DNA of 64,000 nt from JAUIIK01 sp963709995 (GTDB taxonomy: Bacteria > Chloroflexota > Chloroflexia > Thermomicrobiales > CFX8), in contig CAVPYN010000008.1 of the NCBI GenBank assembly GCA_963709995.1, forward strand, positions 1 through 64,000. The letters run 5' to 3'. The translations under genes were made by a program, and so were the position numbers. This document shows positions 16,637 to 26,004 of this stretch, piece after piece. The notes under the pieces are model-generated. The model did not search any database. It had not been told where the DNA came from and saw only the letters and a program-made list of their open reading frames with translations. Numbering within the stretch: position 1 is the stretch's first letter; each line of letters starts with the position of its first letter.

Positions 16637-18388
16637 TTATTCCTGAGGTGTGAGCTTTTCGGCTTCATCTGCAGCAGCCATCAGAGCGTTCAACAGGTCG
16701 TCGCGCTCGCATCTGATGCGCTCAACCGCCTCTTCCAACTCGATGATCGTGGCATCGCTTCGATCCTGATCTCGCCGCTTCATCTCTGCACCGCCGTTCT
16801 TCAGCGAACGAGAGCTGATGGTAATCCTGATTGGCACGCCGATCAGGTCCGAGTCAGCGAACTTGACGCCGGGTGATGCGTCGCGATCGTCGTAAAGAAC
16901 GTCAATACCGGCCCGTGCGAGTTTGCTGTAGAGGTCATCCGCGACACGAATGATGTCCTGGTCATCGCCCAGAGCTACGAGATGGACGTCGAATGGCGAG
17001 ACGCTGATCGGCCACCGGAGACCGTCGTCGTCGTGGTAGTGCTCGGCGATGGCTGCCAGGTTCCGCCCGACGCCGATGCCATAGGAACCCATGATCATCA
17101 GATGTTCCTGGTCATGATCGTCAAGGTAAGCGGCATTCAGGGGACCGGAGTAGTCAGTCCCAAGGGAGAAGATATTCCCGACCTCGATGCCGCGCGTCTC
17201 GATGAGCGGTGCGCCGTCCACCGGCGACGGCATCCCCCCGCGGACCGCCGTGATGTCGGCCACCATCTCGGCGTCGTAGTCTCGCCCCAGGTTGACGTTC
17301 AGCAAGTGGTGGCCCGTCTTGTTCGCTCCAGCGACCAGATTCGGAGAGCGTGCCGATTCGTCGGCGATGACCCGTACATTTTGCAGCCCGACCGGCGAAG
17401 CGTAACCCGGCACCGCTCCGGACGGCCGGATAAGGTCGGCGTCTGCCAGTTCGAGCATGTCGTCGTTCAGCAGTTCGCTCAGCTTTTCCATGCTCACATC
17501 GCGATCGCCGCGAATGACGACGAAGGCCAGCTCGCCGCGGACGTTGAAGAACATTGCTTTGAGCGTGCGGCTCGCCGGCACGCCGAGGAAGTTCGCCACA
17601 TCTTCGATAGTCTTGCAATCCGGAGTAGCGACCTCTTCAACTGGCAGGAGCTCTTCACCCGGTATTTCCAGGCGAGTCGTGGCTACCTCAGCGTTGACCG
17701 CGTAGTTCCCGTTCGGCGACAGCAGAACTAGATCCTCCCCGACCTCGGACTCCAGCGTGAACTGATGCGAGATATCGCTGCTCATTTGCCCGCCACTCGC
17801 TTCGATCACGATGACTGGCAGCCCCAGGCGGGCAAAGATCCGAAGGTAAGCCCGGTAGAATTCGAGGTACGTCCGCTTGAAATCCTCATAGTTCGCGTGG
17901 AACGAGTACCCGTCTTTCATCGTGAACTCGCGACATCTGAGAAGCCCGCCCCTGGGCCTGGCCTCATCGCGGAACTTGGTCTGGATCTGGAAGAACGAAA
18001 ACGGCAGGGCCCGGTAGGAGCGAACAGATCTCCGGACGAGATCGGTCGCGACTTCCTCGTGCGTTGGTGCGAGCACCATGTCACGCTCGCTGCGGTCCTG
18101 GAGGCGGAGCATTTCAGCGGCGTACTTCCCCCACCTCCCGGTCTCCTTCCAGAGATCGGCCGGCTGAACAAACGGCATGCTCAGTTCGTGGCAGTTGATC
18201 GCTTCCATCTCTTCGCGTAGGATCTGCTCAATCTTCCTGGCGCTACGCATTCCAAAGGGAAGAAGCGAATATATCCCGGCCCCCAGTTGGCGCTGGAAGC
18301 CGGCGCGGGTAAGCAATTTGGCGCTGGCAACGTCGGCGCCAGCCGGTGACTCTCTCAACGTCGATACAAACAACGTACTCATTCTCAT
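16637..18388 (-). CDS. proS: Prolyl-tRNA synthetase (bacterial type with editing insertion)
   Basis: About 583 residues. Class II motif 1 lies around GIYSLLPFGMRSARKIEQI, motif 2 near FRDEARPRGGLLRCREFTMKD, and motif 3 in SYGIGVGRNLAAIAE. The YbaK-like editing insertion falls between motifs 2 and 3 (about 225-370: IEDVANFLGVPASRTLKAM). The C-terminal anticodon-binding domain follows. It charges tRNA-Pro. ATG at 18388 is chosen over 18409 because AAGGA lies eight bases ahead and the family usually begins close to this MRMSTLFVSTLRE segment. It ends at the shared terminator. Confidence 0.95.
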   Translation of the reverse strand: MRMSTLFVSTLRESPAGADVASAKLLTRAGFQRQLGAGIYSLLPFGMRSARKIEQILREEMEAINCHELSMPFVQPADLWKETGRWGKYAAEMLRLQDRSERDMVLAPTHEEVATDLVRRSVRSYRALPFSFFQIQTKFRDEARPRGGLLRCREFTMKDGYSFHANYEDFKRTYLEFYRAYLRIFARLGLPVIVIEASGGQMSSDISHQFTLESEVGEDLVLLSPNGNYAVNAEVATTRLEIPGEELLPVEEVATPDCKTIEDVANFLGVPASRTLKAMFFNVRGELAFVVIRGDRDVSMEKLSELLNDDMLELADADLIRPSGAVPGYASPVGLQNVRVIADESARSPNLVAGANKTGHHLLNVNLGRDYDAEMVADITAVRGGMPSPVDGAPLIETRGIEVGNIFSLGTDYSGPLNAAYLDDHDQEHLMIMGSYGIGVGRNLAAIAEHYHDDDGLRWPISVSPFDVHLVALGDDQDIIRVADDLYSKLARAGIDVLYDDRDASPGVKFADSDLIGVPIRITISSRSLKNGGAEMKRRDQDRSDATIIELEEAVERIRCERDDLLNALMAAADEAEKLTPQE

Positions 18389-18481
18389 GGTGATGGTCCT
18401 TCCCGGCACGGTACCTGCCCTACGATACCTGCGGATCGTTCGCTGTTGTCAGTGTAGTTGCGGTCCCGCCACGCGCGGAAG

Positions 18482-19186
18482 TTAGCGCGCCGGGACGCCG
18501 ATAGGTTCGCGAGAGGGGATTCCAGTTCGCCGGGGATACTCGGATGGAGAGGGACGATCCTGTTCAATGATGACGAACCTGGCGCCGTTGACCGGGCTGC
18601 GGAAGACGTCGGTCAATCGACCTCCAAGCGTCTTCATTGCCTGTTCTGCTTCGGATACTTCGTCGATCACACTCTCCCCTTTCGGGAGGATCGCCATGCC
18701 ATCGGGCTCGAGAAACGGCAGCGTGTACTCAACGAGCGTCGCTAAACGAGCCACTGCCCGCGCCGTCACCACAGTATACCCGCCTCGCATTTGGGGGTTG
18801 TGGCCCAGCTCTTCGGCGCGCCCGAGGATCACTCGCGTATTGCGAAGGCCGAGCTGAACGCAGATTGATCGGAGCGCTTCGACCTTCTTCGAGGTCGCGT
18901 CAAGCAGGTCCACCTGGAACTGGGGCATGATGATAGCCAGTGGGATGCCGGGCACTCCACCCCCGCTTCCGACATCCAGGAGCTTGCCTGAGTTCCAAGG
19001 CAAGAGCGGGCGAATAGCGATTGACTCCGCAATCAACCGGGAGTCGGCCCCCTCGATATCTCGAACACCGGTGAGATTCAAGCGTTGATTCTTCTCGAGC
19101 AGGAGATCCCGGTACAAGGTAAGCTGGCGCCGTTGCTCGTTGGGAATCGTGAGTCCAAGGGCGTCGAGCGCCTTATCAACAGTCAT
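18482..19186 (-). CDS. rsmG: 16S rRNA (guanine527-N7)-methyltransferase RsmG
   Basis: 234 residues. NQRLNLTGVRD marks the N-terminal family signature. LLDVGSGGGVPGIPLAI is the S-adenosylmethionine site, VDLLDATSKKVEALR and VTARAVARLATLVEY follow. It methylates G527 in the 530 loop of 16S rRNA. It is downstream of dxs with a 23-base gap and upstream of proS. It has no gidA/parAB neighbours, although that arrangement is common elsewhere. Confidence 0.95.
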   Translation of the reverse strand: MTVDKALDALGLTIPNEQRRQLTLYRDLLLEKNQRLNLTGVRDIEGADSRLIAESIAIRPLLPWNSGKLLDVGSGGGVPGIPLAIIMPQFQVDLLDATSKKVEALRSICVQLGLRNTRVILGRAEELGHNPQMRGGYTVVTARAVARLATLVEYTLPFLEPDGMAILPKGESVIDEVSEAEQAMKTLGGRLTDVFRSPVNGARFVIIEQDRPSPSEYPRRTGIPSREPIGVPAR

Positions 19187-19209
19187 TTGGCGATGATCCC
19201 GAGCCAGCG

Positions 19210-21090
19210 CTAATCGCCGACTGGTTGAGCGCGTGAAACAGGGGCCAGCTCAAGCGCGGCTTCCACAAGATCCTGGACGTCGATGCCAGCCTGTTTTCGG
19301 AGCGACTCCTGAGAAGCGTGGTCAAAGATCCGATCCGGAATGCCGATGGTATGGACCGGTATCCGGAACCCCTCCCTGGCCAATAGTTCGAGCACGGCCG
19401 AACCGAAACCGCCGGCTGCAACGTTCTCCTCGATGGTGATGAGCGCGCCGATCTCACGCGCGAGTCGCAACACGAGATCCTCGTCAAGTGGTTTGACGAA
19501 GCGCGCATTGACGACGGCGGCGCTCACGCCGCGTTCCGCGAGGAGCGCCGCGGCATTTTCCGCGGTGATTACCCGCGAGCCGACGGCAACGATGGCCACA
19601 TCCTTGCCGTCGCGAAGCAGTTCCGCCCGGCCGATTGGCAGGGAAACTGGGGGCCGGACATCCTGGGTGCCAACACCGCTGCCGCGTGGATACCGTATGG
19701 CAGTCGGTCCGTCGACGTAGTCGATGGCGGTCTTGACCATATCCCTGAGTTCCATCTCGTCCTTTGGCGCCATGATGACGATATTCGGCAGGCAACGTAA
19801 ATAGGAAAAATCGAATACGCCGTGGTGGGTTCGTCCATCGTCCCCAACAAATCCGGAACGGTCCATCGCGAACACCACCGGAAGGTTCTGTATACAGACG
19901 TCATGGATGATCTGATCATAGGCGCGCTGGAGGAATGTTGAATAGATCGTGGCCACTGGGCGGAGCCCGCGCGTCGCCAGACCGGCTGCGAACGTCACCG
20001 CGTGTTGCTCGGCAATCCCGACATCGAAAAAGCGCTCTGGATGCTCTTCGGCGAATTCGAGTAGACCGGTGCCGTCCGGCATCGCGGCGGTTATCGCCAC
20101 GATCCGAGAATCGTCCCTGGCCAGTGCGGCGAGGGCCTGCCCAAAGACATCCTGGTATTTGGGCGGAGTCGGAACTGCGGCCCCTGAAGATTTCACTTTG
20201 GCGGCATGGTGCTGGAACGGGTCATCTTCCGCCCAGTCGAATCCCTTGCCCTTGACGGTGACAGCATGCACCATCACTGGGCCGTCCAGATCGCGTACAT
20301 GCCTAAAGGTGCTGATCAGCTCGTCGAGGTCATGACCGTCGACGGGTCCGACGTAGGTGAAGCCGAGTTCTTCCCAGATCATCGTGTGATACACGAATTC
20401 CTTGAACGCGTCCATCGAGCGTTTACTGAGTTCGAGGAAGAAGTCGCCTTTGGGCGCATTCTTGATCAAGCGTTCGTAGAGACGCTTGGCCTTTTCGTAT
20501 CGTTCATCGGTCCGAACGCGGGATAGGTACTTCGGAAGCGCTCCAACATTTGGTGCAATGCTCATCTCGTTGTCGTTGAGCACGACGAGGAACGGCAGGT
20601 CGTAACTACCCGCGTTGTTGAGAGCCTCGAACGCCATGCCGCCGGTAAGCGCACCGTCGCCTATGACGCTGACCACTCTCCCAGGCTGGCCCTGGATATA
20701 CCTACCCATGGCCATGCCGAAGCCCGCGGAGATGCTCGTGCTGGCGTGTCCTGCGCCAAATGCATCGTGCTCGCTTTCTTCCCGCTGGAGGAACCCTGAC
20801 AGACCGCCTTCCTTGCGAATCGTCGAGAACTGATCACGGCGGCCGGTGACGATCTTATGGGGGTAGCCCTGATGTCCAACATCCCAGACGATCTGGTCGG
20901 TTGGTGAATCGTAGACATAATGCAGGGCCAGGGTAAGCTCGACCGATCCCAGGTTGGAAGCGAAGTGCCCTCCGTTGATGCTCGTAACCCGGTATACCTC
21001 TTGTCGAATCTCCGTTGCTAGGATCTTGAGTTCAGGGATCGATAGCCGCTTGATATCGCCAGGCCCATCGATGTGTTCGAGATAGCCCAT
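19210..21090 (-). CDS. dxs: 1-deoxy-D-xylulose-5-phosphate synthase
   Basis: 626 residues. Thiamine-dependent fold: GGHFASNLGSVELTLALHY, DVGHQGYPHKI, the GDGALTGGMAFEALNN diphosphate/Mg2+ motif, then the pyrimidine domain with FFDVGIAEQHAVTFAAGLA and SGFVGDDGRTHHG. It joins pyruvate and glyceraldehyde 3-phosphate in the first step of the MEP isoprenoid pathway. ATG at 21090 is chosen over 21129 because GGAGG lies just before it and MGYLEHI begins the conserved region. It heads a probable dxs-rsmG-proS run. Confidence 0.96.
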   Translation of the reverse strand: MGYLEHIDGPGDIKRLSIPELKILATEIRQEVYRVTSINGGHFASNLGSVELTLALHYVYDSPTDQIVWDVGHQGYPHKIVTGRRDQFSTIRKEGGLSGFLQREESEHDAFGAGHASTSISAGFGMAMGRYIQGQPGRVVSVIGDGALTGGMAFEALNNAGSYDLPFLVVLNDNEMSIAPNVGALPKYLSRVRTDERYEKAKRLYERLIKNAPKGDFFLELSKRSMDAFKEFVYHTMIWEELGFTYVGPVDGHDLDELISTFRHVRDLDGPVMVHAVTVKGKGFDWAEDDPFQHHAAKVKSSGAAVPTPPKYQDVFGQALAALARDDSRIVAITAAMPDGTGLLEFAEEHPERFFDVGIAEQHAVTFAAGLATRGLRPVATIYSTFLQRAYDQIIHDVCIQNLPVVFAMDRSGFVGDDGRTHHGVFDFSYLRCLPNIVIMAPKDEMELRDMVKTAIDYVDGPTAIRYPRGSGVGTQDVRPPVSLPIGRAELLRDGKDVAIVAVGSRVITAENAAALLAERGVSAAVVNARFVKPLDEDLVLRLAREIGALITIEENVAAGGFGSAVLELLAREGFRIPVHTIGIPDRIFDHASQESLRKQAGIDVQDLVEAALELAPVSRAQPVGD

Positions 21091-21320
21091 GATTCCTCCA
21101 TGGCGTGGATTCGACGCAGTCCCGTGCAAGGGCAGGATTGCGCGGGATACTAACGGGGCTTCCCCGTCCTGCGGGGCGCCGATCCTAGCAGGTGGGAAGA
21201 CGCAGCGTCAACGAGTTATTTCACCTCAAGGAAGACGATCACTATCTCGACCCCCGGGGCGTCTCCCTCCTCGCAATTTAACCATGTTTCGCCGGTTGAG
21301 GTTACGTTGACCTCGGATGC

Positions 21321-21350
21321 CGAACGGGCCAGCCTTGACTAGCCCGTTCG
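21321..21350 (-). terminator. Hairpin downstream of the 21381-22019 gene
   Basis: CGAACGGGC (21321-21329) pairs exactly with GCCCGTTCG (21342-21350) around a 12-base loop. It lies about 30 bases past the stop of the minus-strand exported protein gene and 230 bases before dxs. There is no T-run, so it is a putative terminator. Confidence 0.45.
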
Positions 21351-21380
21351 CTCTGCCGTCGTCTCCGGTGATCGTGCTAC

Positions 21381-22019
21381 CTACACTTCAGGCTGCGCCT
21401 GCTCCGACCAACGCCCGCCGTGGAATCTTCTCGGGCGGTGTTCGGTGGACTGTATGAGTTCGCTCACGCGTGACTCGATTGCTCTGAGCGCCTCATCGGC
21501 CGTTTCCTGGCTAATCGCGCCGGAGGCGACCAGCCCGCTTGCGTTGGCCGAGGGCGCAACCATGATTGCGACCACCAGCGCGGATTCGTCGACTCCATGC
21601 TCGGCGGCAAAATCGGCAAGGCTCTGTCCCGCGACCATTGCCCCGATGACTTCACGTGGTTCAGTGCTCGTAGCCTCAGCGGTCGCTTCGATCACGGTCC
21701 CTCGTTCGAAAACAATGCGAGCCACGCACTGAACAAGATGCCTTCCTTCAAGACGGGCTTCGATCTCATCTGCCTGTTCCGCGTTGATGACCTGGTCGGC
21801 TACCAACTCATCCAGGAAGCTGTCCATGCGCGGATGATCACCGGCTGCGCGTTCCTGGCAGACCGATACCGTCAACGGAGGGCGGTTTGGCGCATCGTTC
21901 TCAGGGTCCCCAGCACGCGCGGCGACCGGGACGAGCACCAGAGCGCCGAGCGCGATCGCGAACATGGCGACGATTGCGCCAATTCTACGAGGGTGAATGC
22001 GGTTTATTATCTGATCCAT
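21381..22019 (-). CDS. Exported hypothetical protein
   Basis: 212 residues from the ATG at 22019, which has AGGAGG eight bases ahead. A signal peptide (about 10-38, ending AARAG) precedes a Pro/Asp-rich stretch. Two helical repeats with the same frame follow: MDSFLDELVADQVINAEQAD and the later GLVASGAISQETADEALRAI. Each resembles a short helix-turn segment found in secreted proteins of unknown role. It ends in a basic, His/Arg-rich region. The neighbour is the histidine kinase gene, so it could be a periplasmic partner, but that is only positional. Confidence 0.65.
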   Translation of the reverse strand: MDQIINRIHPRRIGAIVAMFAIALGALVLVPVAARAGDPENDAPNRPPLTVSVCQERAAGDHPRMDSFLDELVADQVINAEQADEIEARLEGRHLVQCVARIVFERGTVIEATAEATSTEPREVIGAMVAGQSLADFAAEHGVDESALVVAIMVAPSANASGLVASGAISQETADEALRAIESRVSELIQSTEHRPRRFHGGRWSEQAQPEV

Positions 22020-22142
22020 AGTGTAGAACCTCCTGCGAAAACACAACCCCCTGCGATGGCAAGTGGGTATTCGATACGTTCAGCACGCTGTCAACTGCGC
22101 ACGCTATCTGCAGGTTATCGGTCGAATGCAACACGAGTGTGA

Positions 22143-22171
22143 CATGGCGATGGAAGACGGGATTCGCCATG
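22143..22171 (-). terminator. Possible terminator of the histidine kinase gene
   Basis: CATGGCGA (22143-22150) and TCGCCATG (22164-22171) are exact inverted repeats around 13 bases, 72 bases past the kinase stop. The flank has no T-run, so support is modest. Confidence 0.3.
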
Positions 22172-22242
22172 CGAGGGATTGCCGCGAGCGATCAGTGGGA
22201 CCAGCGACGCTTCGAATCGAGCGGGCGTATCTCACAATGGCC

Positions 22243-23772
22243 CTAGCCAGTTCGGGTTTCGCTAACTTCCGGGGACTCAGGGAACTCCAAACTGAACATC
22301 GCGCCAGTTCCGGGAGCGCTTTCAACATTGATCTCACCACCGTGGCGCTCCACGATCTCGCGCACTATCGAGAGGCCGAGACCATAGCTTGAACTGGCGT
22401 CTTCCCGCGCTTTGTCGCCGGCCCTGTAGAAGCGCTCGAAGACCCGATTGAGATGCTCCTCATCGATGCCTTCACCCGAGTCCGAAATGACGATTCGGAT
22501 GCGGGGCGGCTGGCGCGCGCGAATGACTCGTGATGCACGTACCGCGACCCGCCCATCGACCGGGGTATGCCGGATCGCGTTCGATGTGATGTTTCCGATG
22601 GCCTGAATCAGGAGTTCGGAGTCGGCGGTGACTTCAACATTGGTAGTCTCGATCTGGAGTTGAACTCCCCGTTCGCGTGCCAAAGGCGTGAACTGATTCT
22701 GGATCACTTCAAAAATGTCTCCGAGGTTGGTGGCCCGAAGATCGAGCGAAAGCTGCCTGGACTCCAGTCGTGCCAGCTGCAAGATCTGTTCAACTAGAAC
22801 AGTCATGCGAGCTGCTTCATCCGAAATTACGACTAGTGCGCCGTCACGCTCCTGGTCGTTCTTGAGCACGTTGTCTCGAAGCGCGTGTGAGTAGCCCTGA
22901 ATCGACGTCAACGGAGTGCGAAGTTCGTGGGCGATGTTTGCCAGCAGGTCGCGCTGTGATTGATATGTGGTTGCGATACGGTCGAGCATCCGGTTGAAGG
23001 CGACGACCAGCGTCCCGATTTCGCCCCCGGCCTCGATCGTGACGCGCTCATTCAGGTCTCCGGGACTAATCCTGCTTGCTGACTGAGTCAGCTCCCGTAG
23101 AGGCCCGGTAACTGTGCGAGCTATCAACAACGCAATCACCACTGACGCCCCAAGACCGATGATGGCCGCAATCGTGAGGGGACGGATGACGTCATCAAAC
23201 ACCGGAGGCGTTGCATGTGGCGCGATCGCGACCGCATAGAAGCCGTCAATGTCGCGGGTGGCCGATGCGGCTGAACCCGCGACAACGGCTGTCCTGCCGT
23301 CGATCGTCCCCGCTCGAAGCGATCTGGTGTCCAGGGCTAGAGCGACCCTGCCGCCGGGTCGGGAGACCGGCTGAGAGGATCGGATCTGGGTAGATATGTC
23401 GATGACGGCATCCGCAATCTGGGGAAGACTCTCGCCCACCATCGACCGAACCGCATCAGAGTCGACGATCACCGTTCCGCTATCGTCGATGAGCAGGATC
23501 CTGTTGGCGCTGCGACGGTGCTCGTTGTCAGCCAGGCGCTGGGCGAACTCGATCGTGGTCGAATCCTGGATGGCATCGTTGCGCAGCGAGAGTTGGCGAG
23601 CGAGGTCAATTTGTCGCGAGACCGACTCGGCGCTAAGCGCCAGGCTGGCGCGCGACCTGGCTTCCTGGGCGCGCCGGATCGGAACCGATGCTATTCCGAC
23701 CGTCAGAAAGAAGGCCAGAGCGACCACGACAACGTGAGAGACGACCAGCTTTGATCGAAGCGCGGCAAACAT
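22243..23772 (-). CDS. Membrane sensor histidine kinase (orphan)
   Basis: About 509 residues. Two membrane helices (about 8-28 and 200-220) flank a periplasmic sensor domain. A HAMP linker ending VVAFNRMLDRI follows. The phospho-acceptor region is ANIAHELRTPLTSIQGYSH, and the ATPase domain has NAIRHTP (N box), ISDSGEGID (G1), FERFYRAGD (F box) and YGLGLSIVREIVERHGG (G2). ATG at 23772 is preferred to a GTG at 23784 because GGAG stands upstream. A sigma-A-like promoter lies just ahead, so it is probably transcribed on its own. No response regulator is adjacent; an orphan one sits at 9742-10419. Confidence 0.92.
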   Translation of the reverse strand: MFAALRSKLVVSHVVVVALAFFLTVGIASVPIRRAQEARSRASLALSAESVSRQIDLARQLSLRNDAIQDSTTIEFAQRLADNEHRRSANRILLIDDSGTVIVDSDAVRSMVGESLPQIADAVIDISTQIRSSQPVSRPGGRVALALDTRSLRAGTIDGRTAVVAGSAASATRDIDGFYAVAIAPHATPPVFDDVIRPLTIAAIIGLGASVVIALLIARTVTGPLRELTQSASRISPGDLNERVTIEAGGEIGTLVVAFNRMLDRIATTYQSQRDLLANIAHELRTPLTSIQGYSHALRDNVLKNDQERDGALVVISDEAARMTVLVEQILQLARLESRQLSLDLRATNLGDIFEVIQNQFTPLARERGVQLQIETTNVEVTADSELLIQAIGNITSNAIRHTPVDGRVAVRASRVIRARQPPRIRIVISDSGEGIDEEHLNRVFERFYRAGDKAREDASSSYGLGLSIVREIVERHGGEINVESAPGTGAMFSLEFPESPEVSETRTG

Positions 23773-23830
23773 CGCTAGATTCACTCCAAGCGGGCAAGCA
23801 GTTCCAGGAACGAGCGCTCGAACATCTCAA

Positions 23831-23860
23831 TGTATACGCCTGTTGTAACAAATATGTGAA
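23831..23860 (-). promoter_or_regulatory. Promoter of the histidine kinase gene
   Basis: Read on the minus strand, TTCACA (23855-23860) is followed after 18 bases by TATACA (23831-23836). It is about 60 bases ahead of the start codon. The perfect palindrome GAACCGGTTC (23858-23867) overlaps the -35 box and could be a regulator site. Confidence 0.5.
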
Positions 23861-23870
23861 CCGGTTCTGG

Positions 23871-24668
23871 TTAGGCGCTACGGATTGCCAGCAGCTCAGT
23901 GCGGCTGAGGCAAGGCGACGAGGTAACTCCGATTATCGTGTCGAGCTCGGAGGCTCGTCGAATGGGCACGGTGACTGCCCGGGCCCGAGGATCGCTGGTG
24001 GCGACCTTGAGCAAGAGATCGCGGTAGCAATTGATGCGATAGCGAGCGAGATTAAGGGCACGGGACCCGGGGGCGCCTGTTGCCGCCTGGTTTTCCAGCC
24101 CGTCCGGAACACGAAAGATGATGTCGCATCCTGCGCGTGCCAACTGATCGAGTGGAGCGTCGCAGTCGCCATCGAAAAGCAGCGCCGCAGGGATCGATAT
24201 GACATCGAGATCCTGGTCGAGCGCGATCTTCACGGAGCGCTGGAGCTCGGTGGACGTCGAACAGGCAACGCCAATCGCAAGCGCCTCTTCCGTGTCGCGC
24301 ATGCGCTGCATTCCAAGGATCATGGTGGCAGATAGCAGCTTGGAATCGATGGCCAGGATGTCGATCCAACCATCGAACAGATGCAACGATCGGTCGATCT
24401 GCCGGTGAACCGCGGCTTCATCGGGATCGTCATAGCGCACCATGACGAATGCTCGATGCCTGACATCGACGAGCGCCGCAGCGAGAACCCGTTCACCTTC
24501 TCCTCGCGACGGGGCTGTCGCGAATAGATCTATGTCCCGGTCGAGAGCGCGACGCACCAGGGATGCTCTCGAAGCCTGGGCCTCCTTCCCGAACACATCG
24601 AAGGTGGTTCCGGCTCCAATCCCTAATGCACCAAAGGAGAGGGAACTCCGTAGTTCGTGGGAAGGCAC
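23871..24668 (-). CDS. Aldo/keto-reductase-fold protein lacking the catalytic tetrad
   Basis: 265 residues from GTG at 24668, ten bases after the preceding gene. The fold markers are FGALGIGAGT, LVRRALDRDIDLFATAPSRG and RQIDRSLHLFDGWIDIL, in the order seen in (beta/alpha)8 aldo/keto reductases. Active members read FDTAxxYG here; this protein has FATAPSRG, so the catalytic Asp becomes Ala50 and the Tyr becomes Arg55. The Lys position reads Arg (VMVRYD) and the His position is Asp/Ser (AIDS). It is therefore probably not a reductase. It follows the M20-like gene, which has similar losses. The function is unknown. Confidence 0.65.
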   Translation of the reverse strand: MPSHELRSSLSFGALGIGAGTTFDVFGKEAQASRASLVRRALDRDIDLFATAPSRGEGERVLAAALVDVRHRAFVMVRYDDPDEAAVHRQIDRSLHLFDGWIDILAIDSKLLSATMILGMQRMRDTEEALAIGVACSTSTELQRSVKIALDQDLDVISIPAALLFDGDCDAPLDQLARAGCDIIFRVPDGLENQAATGAPGSRALNLARYRINCYRDLLLKVATSDPRARAVTVPIRRASELDTIIGVTSSPCLSRTELLAIRSA

Positions 24669-24678
24669 CCGCTTGGAC

Positions 24679-25950
24679 TCAGGATTCGTCGTCGTCGGCG
24701 TCCGCTTCGTCCCATGCCGGGTCGGGCAAGCCCGGGCCACGCACGACCACATCGGGGAAGGATGTGCGTTTGGGTTGTGGTCCCTGCCGGGGAATCACCG
24801 GATGAACACCGAGCCAGCGTCGAGGAGTGCGGACAATGCCCTTTTCTCGCAGTCCGCGAATCATCTCGCCTTCGACGAATCCGCGAAACTCCATATCGCC
24901 GAGAACATCCAGGCCGGCGGCAGCAGTCGCACCACCAATCCCCTGCGCATTGGCGATGCTCTGATCTGGTGATGAACTATCGCTAGTGCCCGGAACTGGG
25001 AAGCGGATCTTGGCAGTAGCGGAGATTCGAGAAACCCCGCCCCAGAACGTTGGAGCGCCGATTGGTTCCTTCTTGACGCGGTCCTGAGACACCTTCAACG
25101 TGTCGGCGAATGTCTTTACGCGCCGGGCAAGAATCCGGCTCGGCTGGAACTCCGCCCGCTGATTGGAACGGTCGATCTTGATTTCTATCCCGCTGGACTC
25201 CGCGCGAGCGCGGGCAAGAGCGGTGATTCGAGCGACCAGATCGTTGGCCACGATGTCAGAACGCGCCTGGATCAGGAATCCGGTCGCCGTCGGTTCCAAC
25301 GCGTCCGGCTCTTCGACCTCGTCAACAATCGACCGGACAGCTGCCTGAAGTTCCCGCACAAACCGTTCGGCATCTGGTTTCAGATCGATGGTAAGGGTGA
25401 TCGATGCGAGATGGTCACCTGTGTTGTTGATGGTGTGCTGGAATCCGTGGCCGCTCACATCGGCCCTCAGGATAAACACGCAGTCCGGCTCTTCGAAAAT
25501 GCCGGTGTCAATCAGTTTGACTACATCCTGCGGGCTTGGAACAGAAATCAGGCTGACAGTCCCGTACATGCCGTCTAATGTTGCCGCCAGTCCGATCGCG
25601 CTTGCGACCGTTGCCGTAACATCCAGTGGATCCCAGCCGAACCCATCGGGCGTGTCTCCCGGATGGGCGGCGGTCAAAAAAGCGACGTGCCCGTGACGCA
25701 GGCCCTTGCGCATGTCCTCGCTGTTCCAACGGTACCGGCGCGCCAGTAGTGCCGACTCGACACCGCCGGCACCCCACTCGATCTCAAAGCCATGCGCGTC
25801 GACAATCTCGGCAATCAGCCGTTGTCGTTGCTCAGCAGTCCGGTCGTCTTCGGAAATCGTCTCGGTCAACCGTCCCAGATCGCCCGAGGCGTTACCCACC
25901 GCTTTTTGAATTGTCTTCCCGAGCTCTTGGCGGCCGTCGAACTGTGACAT
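24679..25950 (-). CDS. M20-peptidase-like protein without the metal ligands
   Basis: 423 residues with AGGAGG ahead of the ATG. Order and spacing resemble the M20 amidohydrolase at 52124-53722. AEYDAVPG there corresponds to TAAHPGD here, HTDPHSMLG to GWDPLDVTA, GEPAEK to SVPSPQD and YHPHSS to LRADVS. The metal-binding and general-base residues are thus missing. The lid-domain-like section (about 185-270) is present. The last 60 residues are Pro/Arg rich and then acidic. A binding or regulatory role is possible. The alignment was made by eye, so the family link is likely rather than certain. Confidence 0.6.
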   Translation of the reverse strand: MSQFDGRQELGKTIQKAVGNASGDLGRLTETISEDDRTAEQRQRLIAEIVDAHGFEIEWGAGGVESALLARRYRWNSEDMRKGLRHGHVAFLTAAHPGDTPDGFGWDPLDVTATVASAIGLAATLDGMYGTVSLISVPSPQDVVKLIDTGIFEEPDCVFILRADVSGHGFQHTINNTGDHLASITLTIDLKPDAERFVRELQAAVRSIVDEVEEPDALEPTATGFLIQARSDIVANDLVARITALARARAESSGIEIKIDRSNQRAEFQPSRILARRVKTFADTLKVSQDRVKKEPIGAPTFWGGVSRISATAKIRFPVPGTSDSSSPDQSIANAQGIGGATAAAGLDVLGDMEFRGFVEGEMIRGLREKGIVRTPRRWLGVHPVIPRQGPQPKRTSFPDVVVRGPGLPDPAWDEADADDDES

Positions 25951-26004
25951 GTTTGCTCCTCCTGTTTGCGGTTAGTAGCCGTTGAATCGGTGACGATGAT
26001 GCCG

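Noticed and set aside
21153..21167. ACGGGG/CCCCGT hairpin upstream of dxs
   Set aside because: Only six pairs, no T-run and no gene ending there; it could equally be chance in GC-rich DNA.
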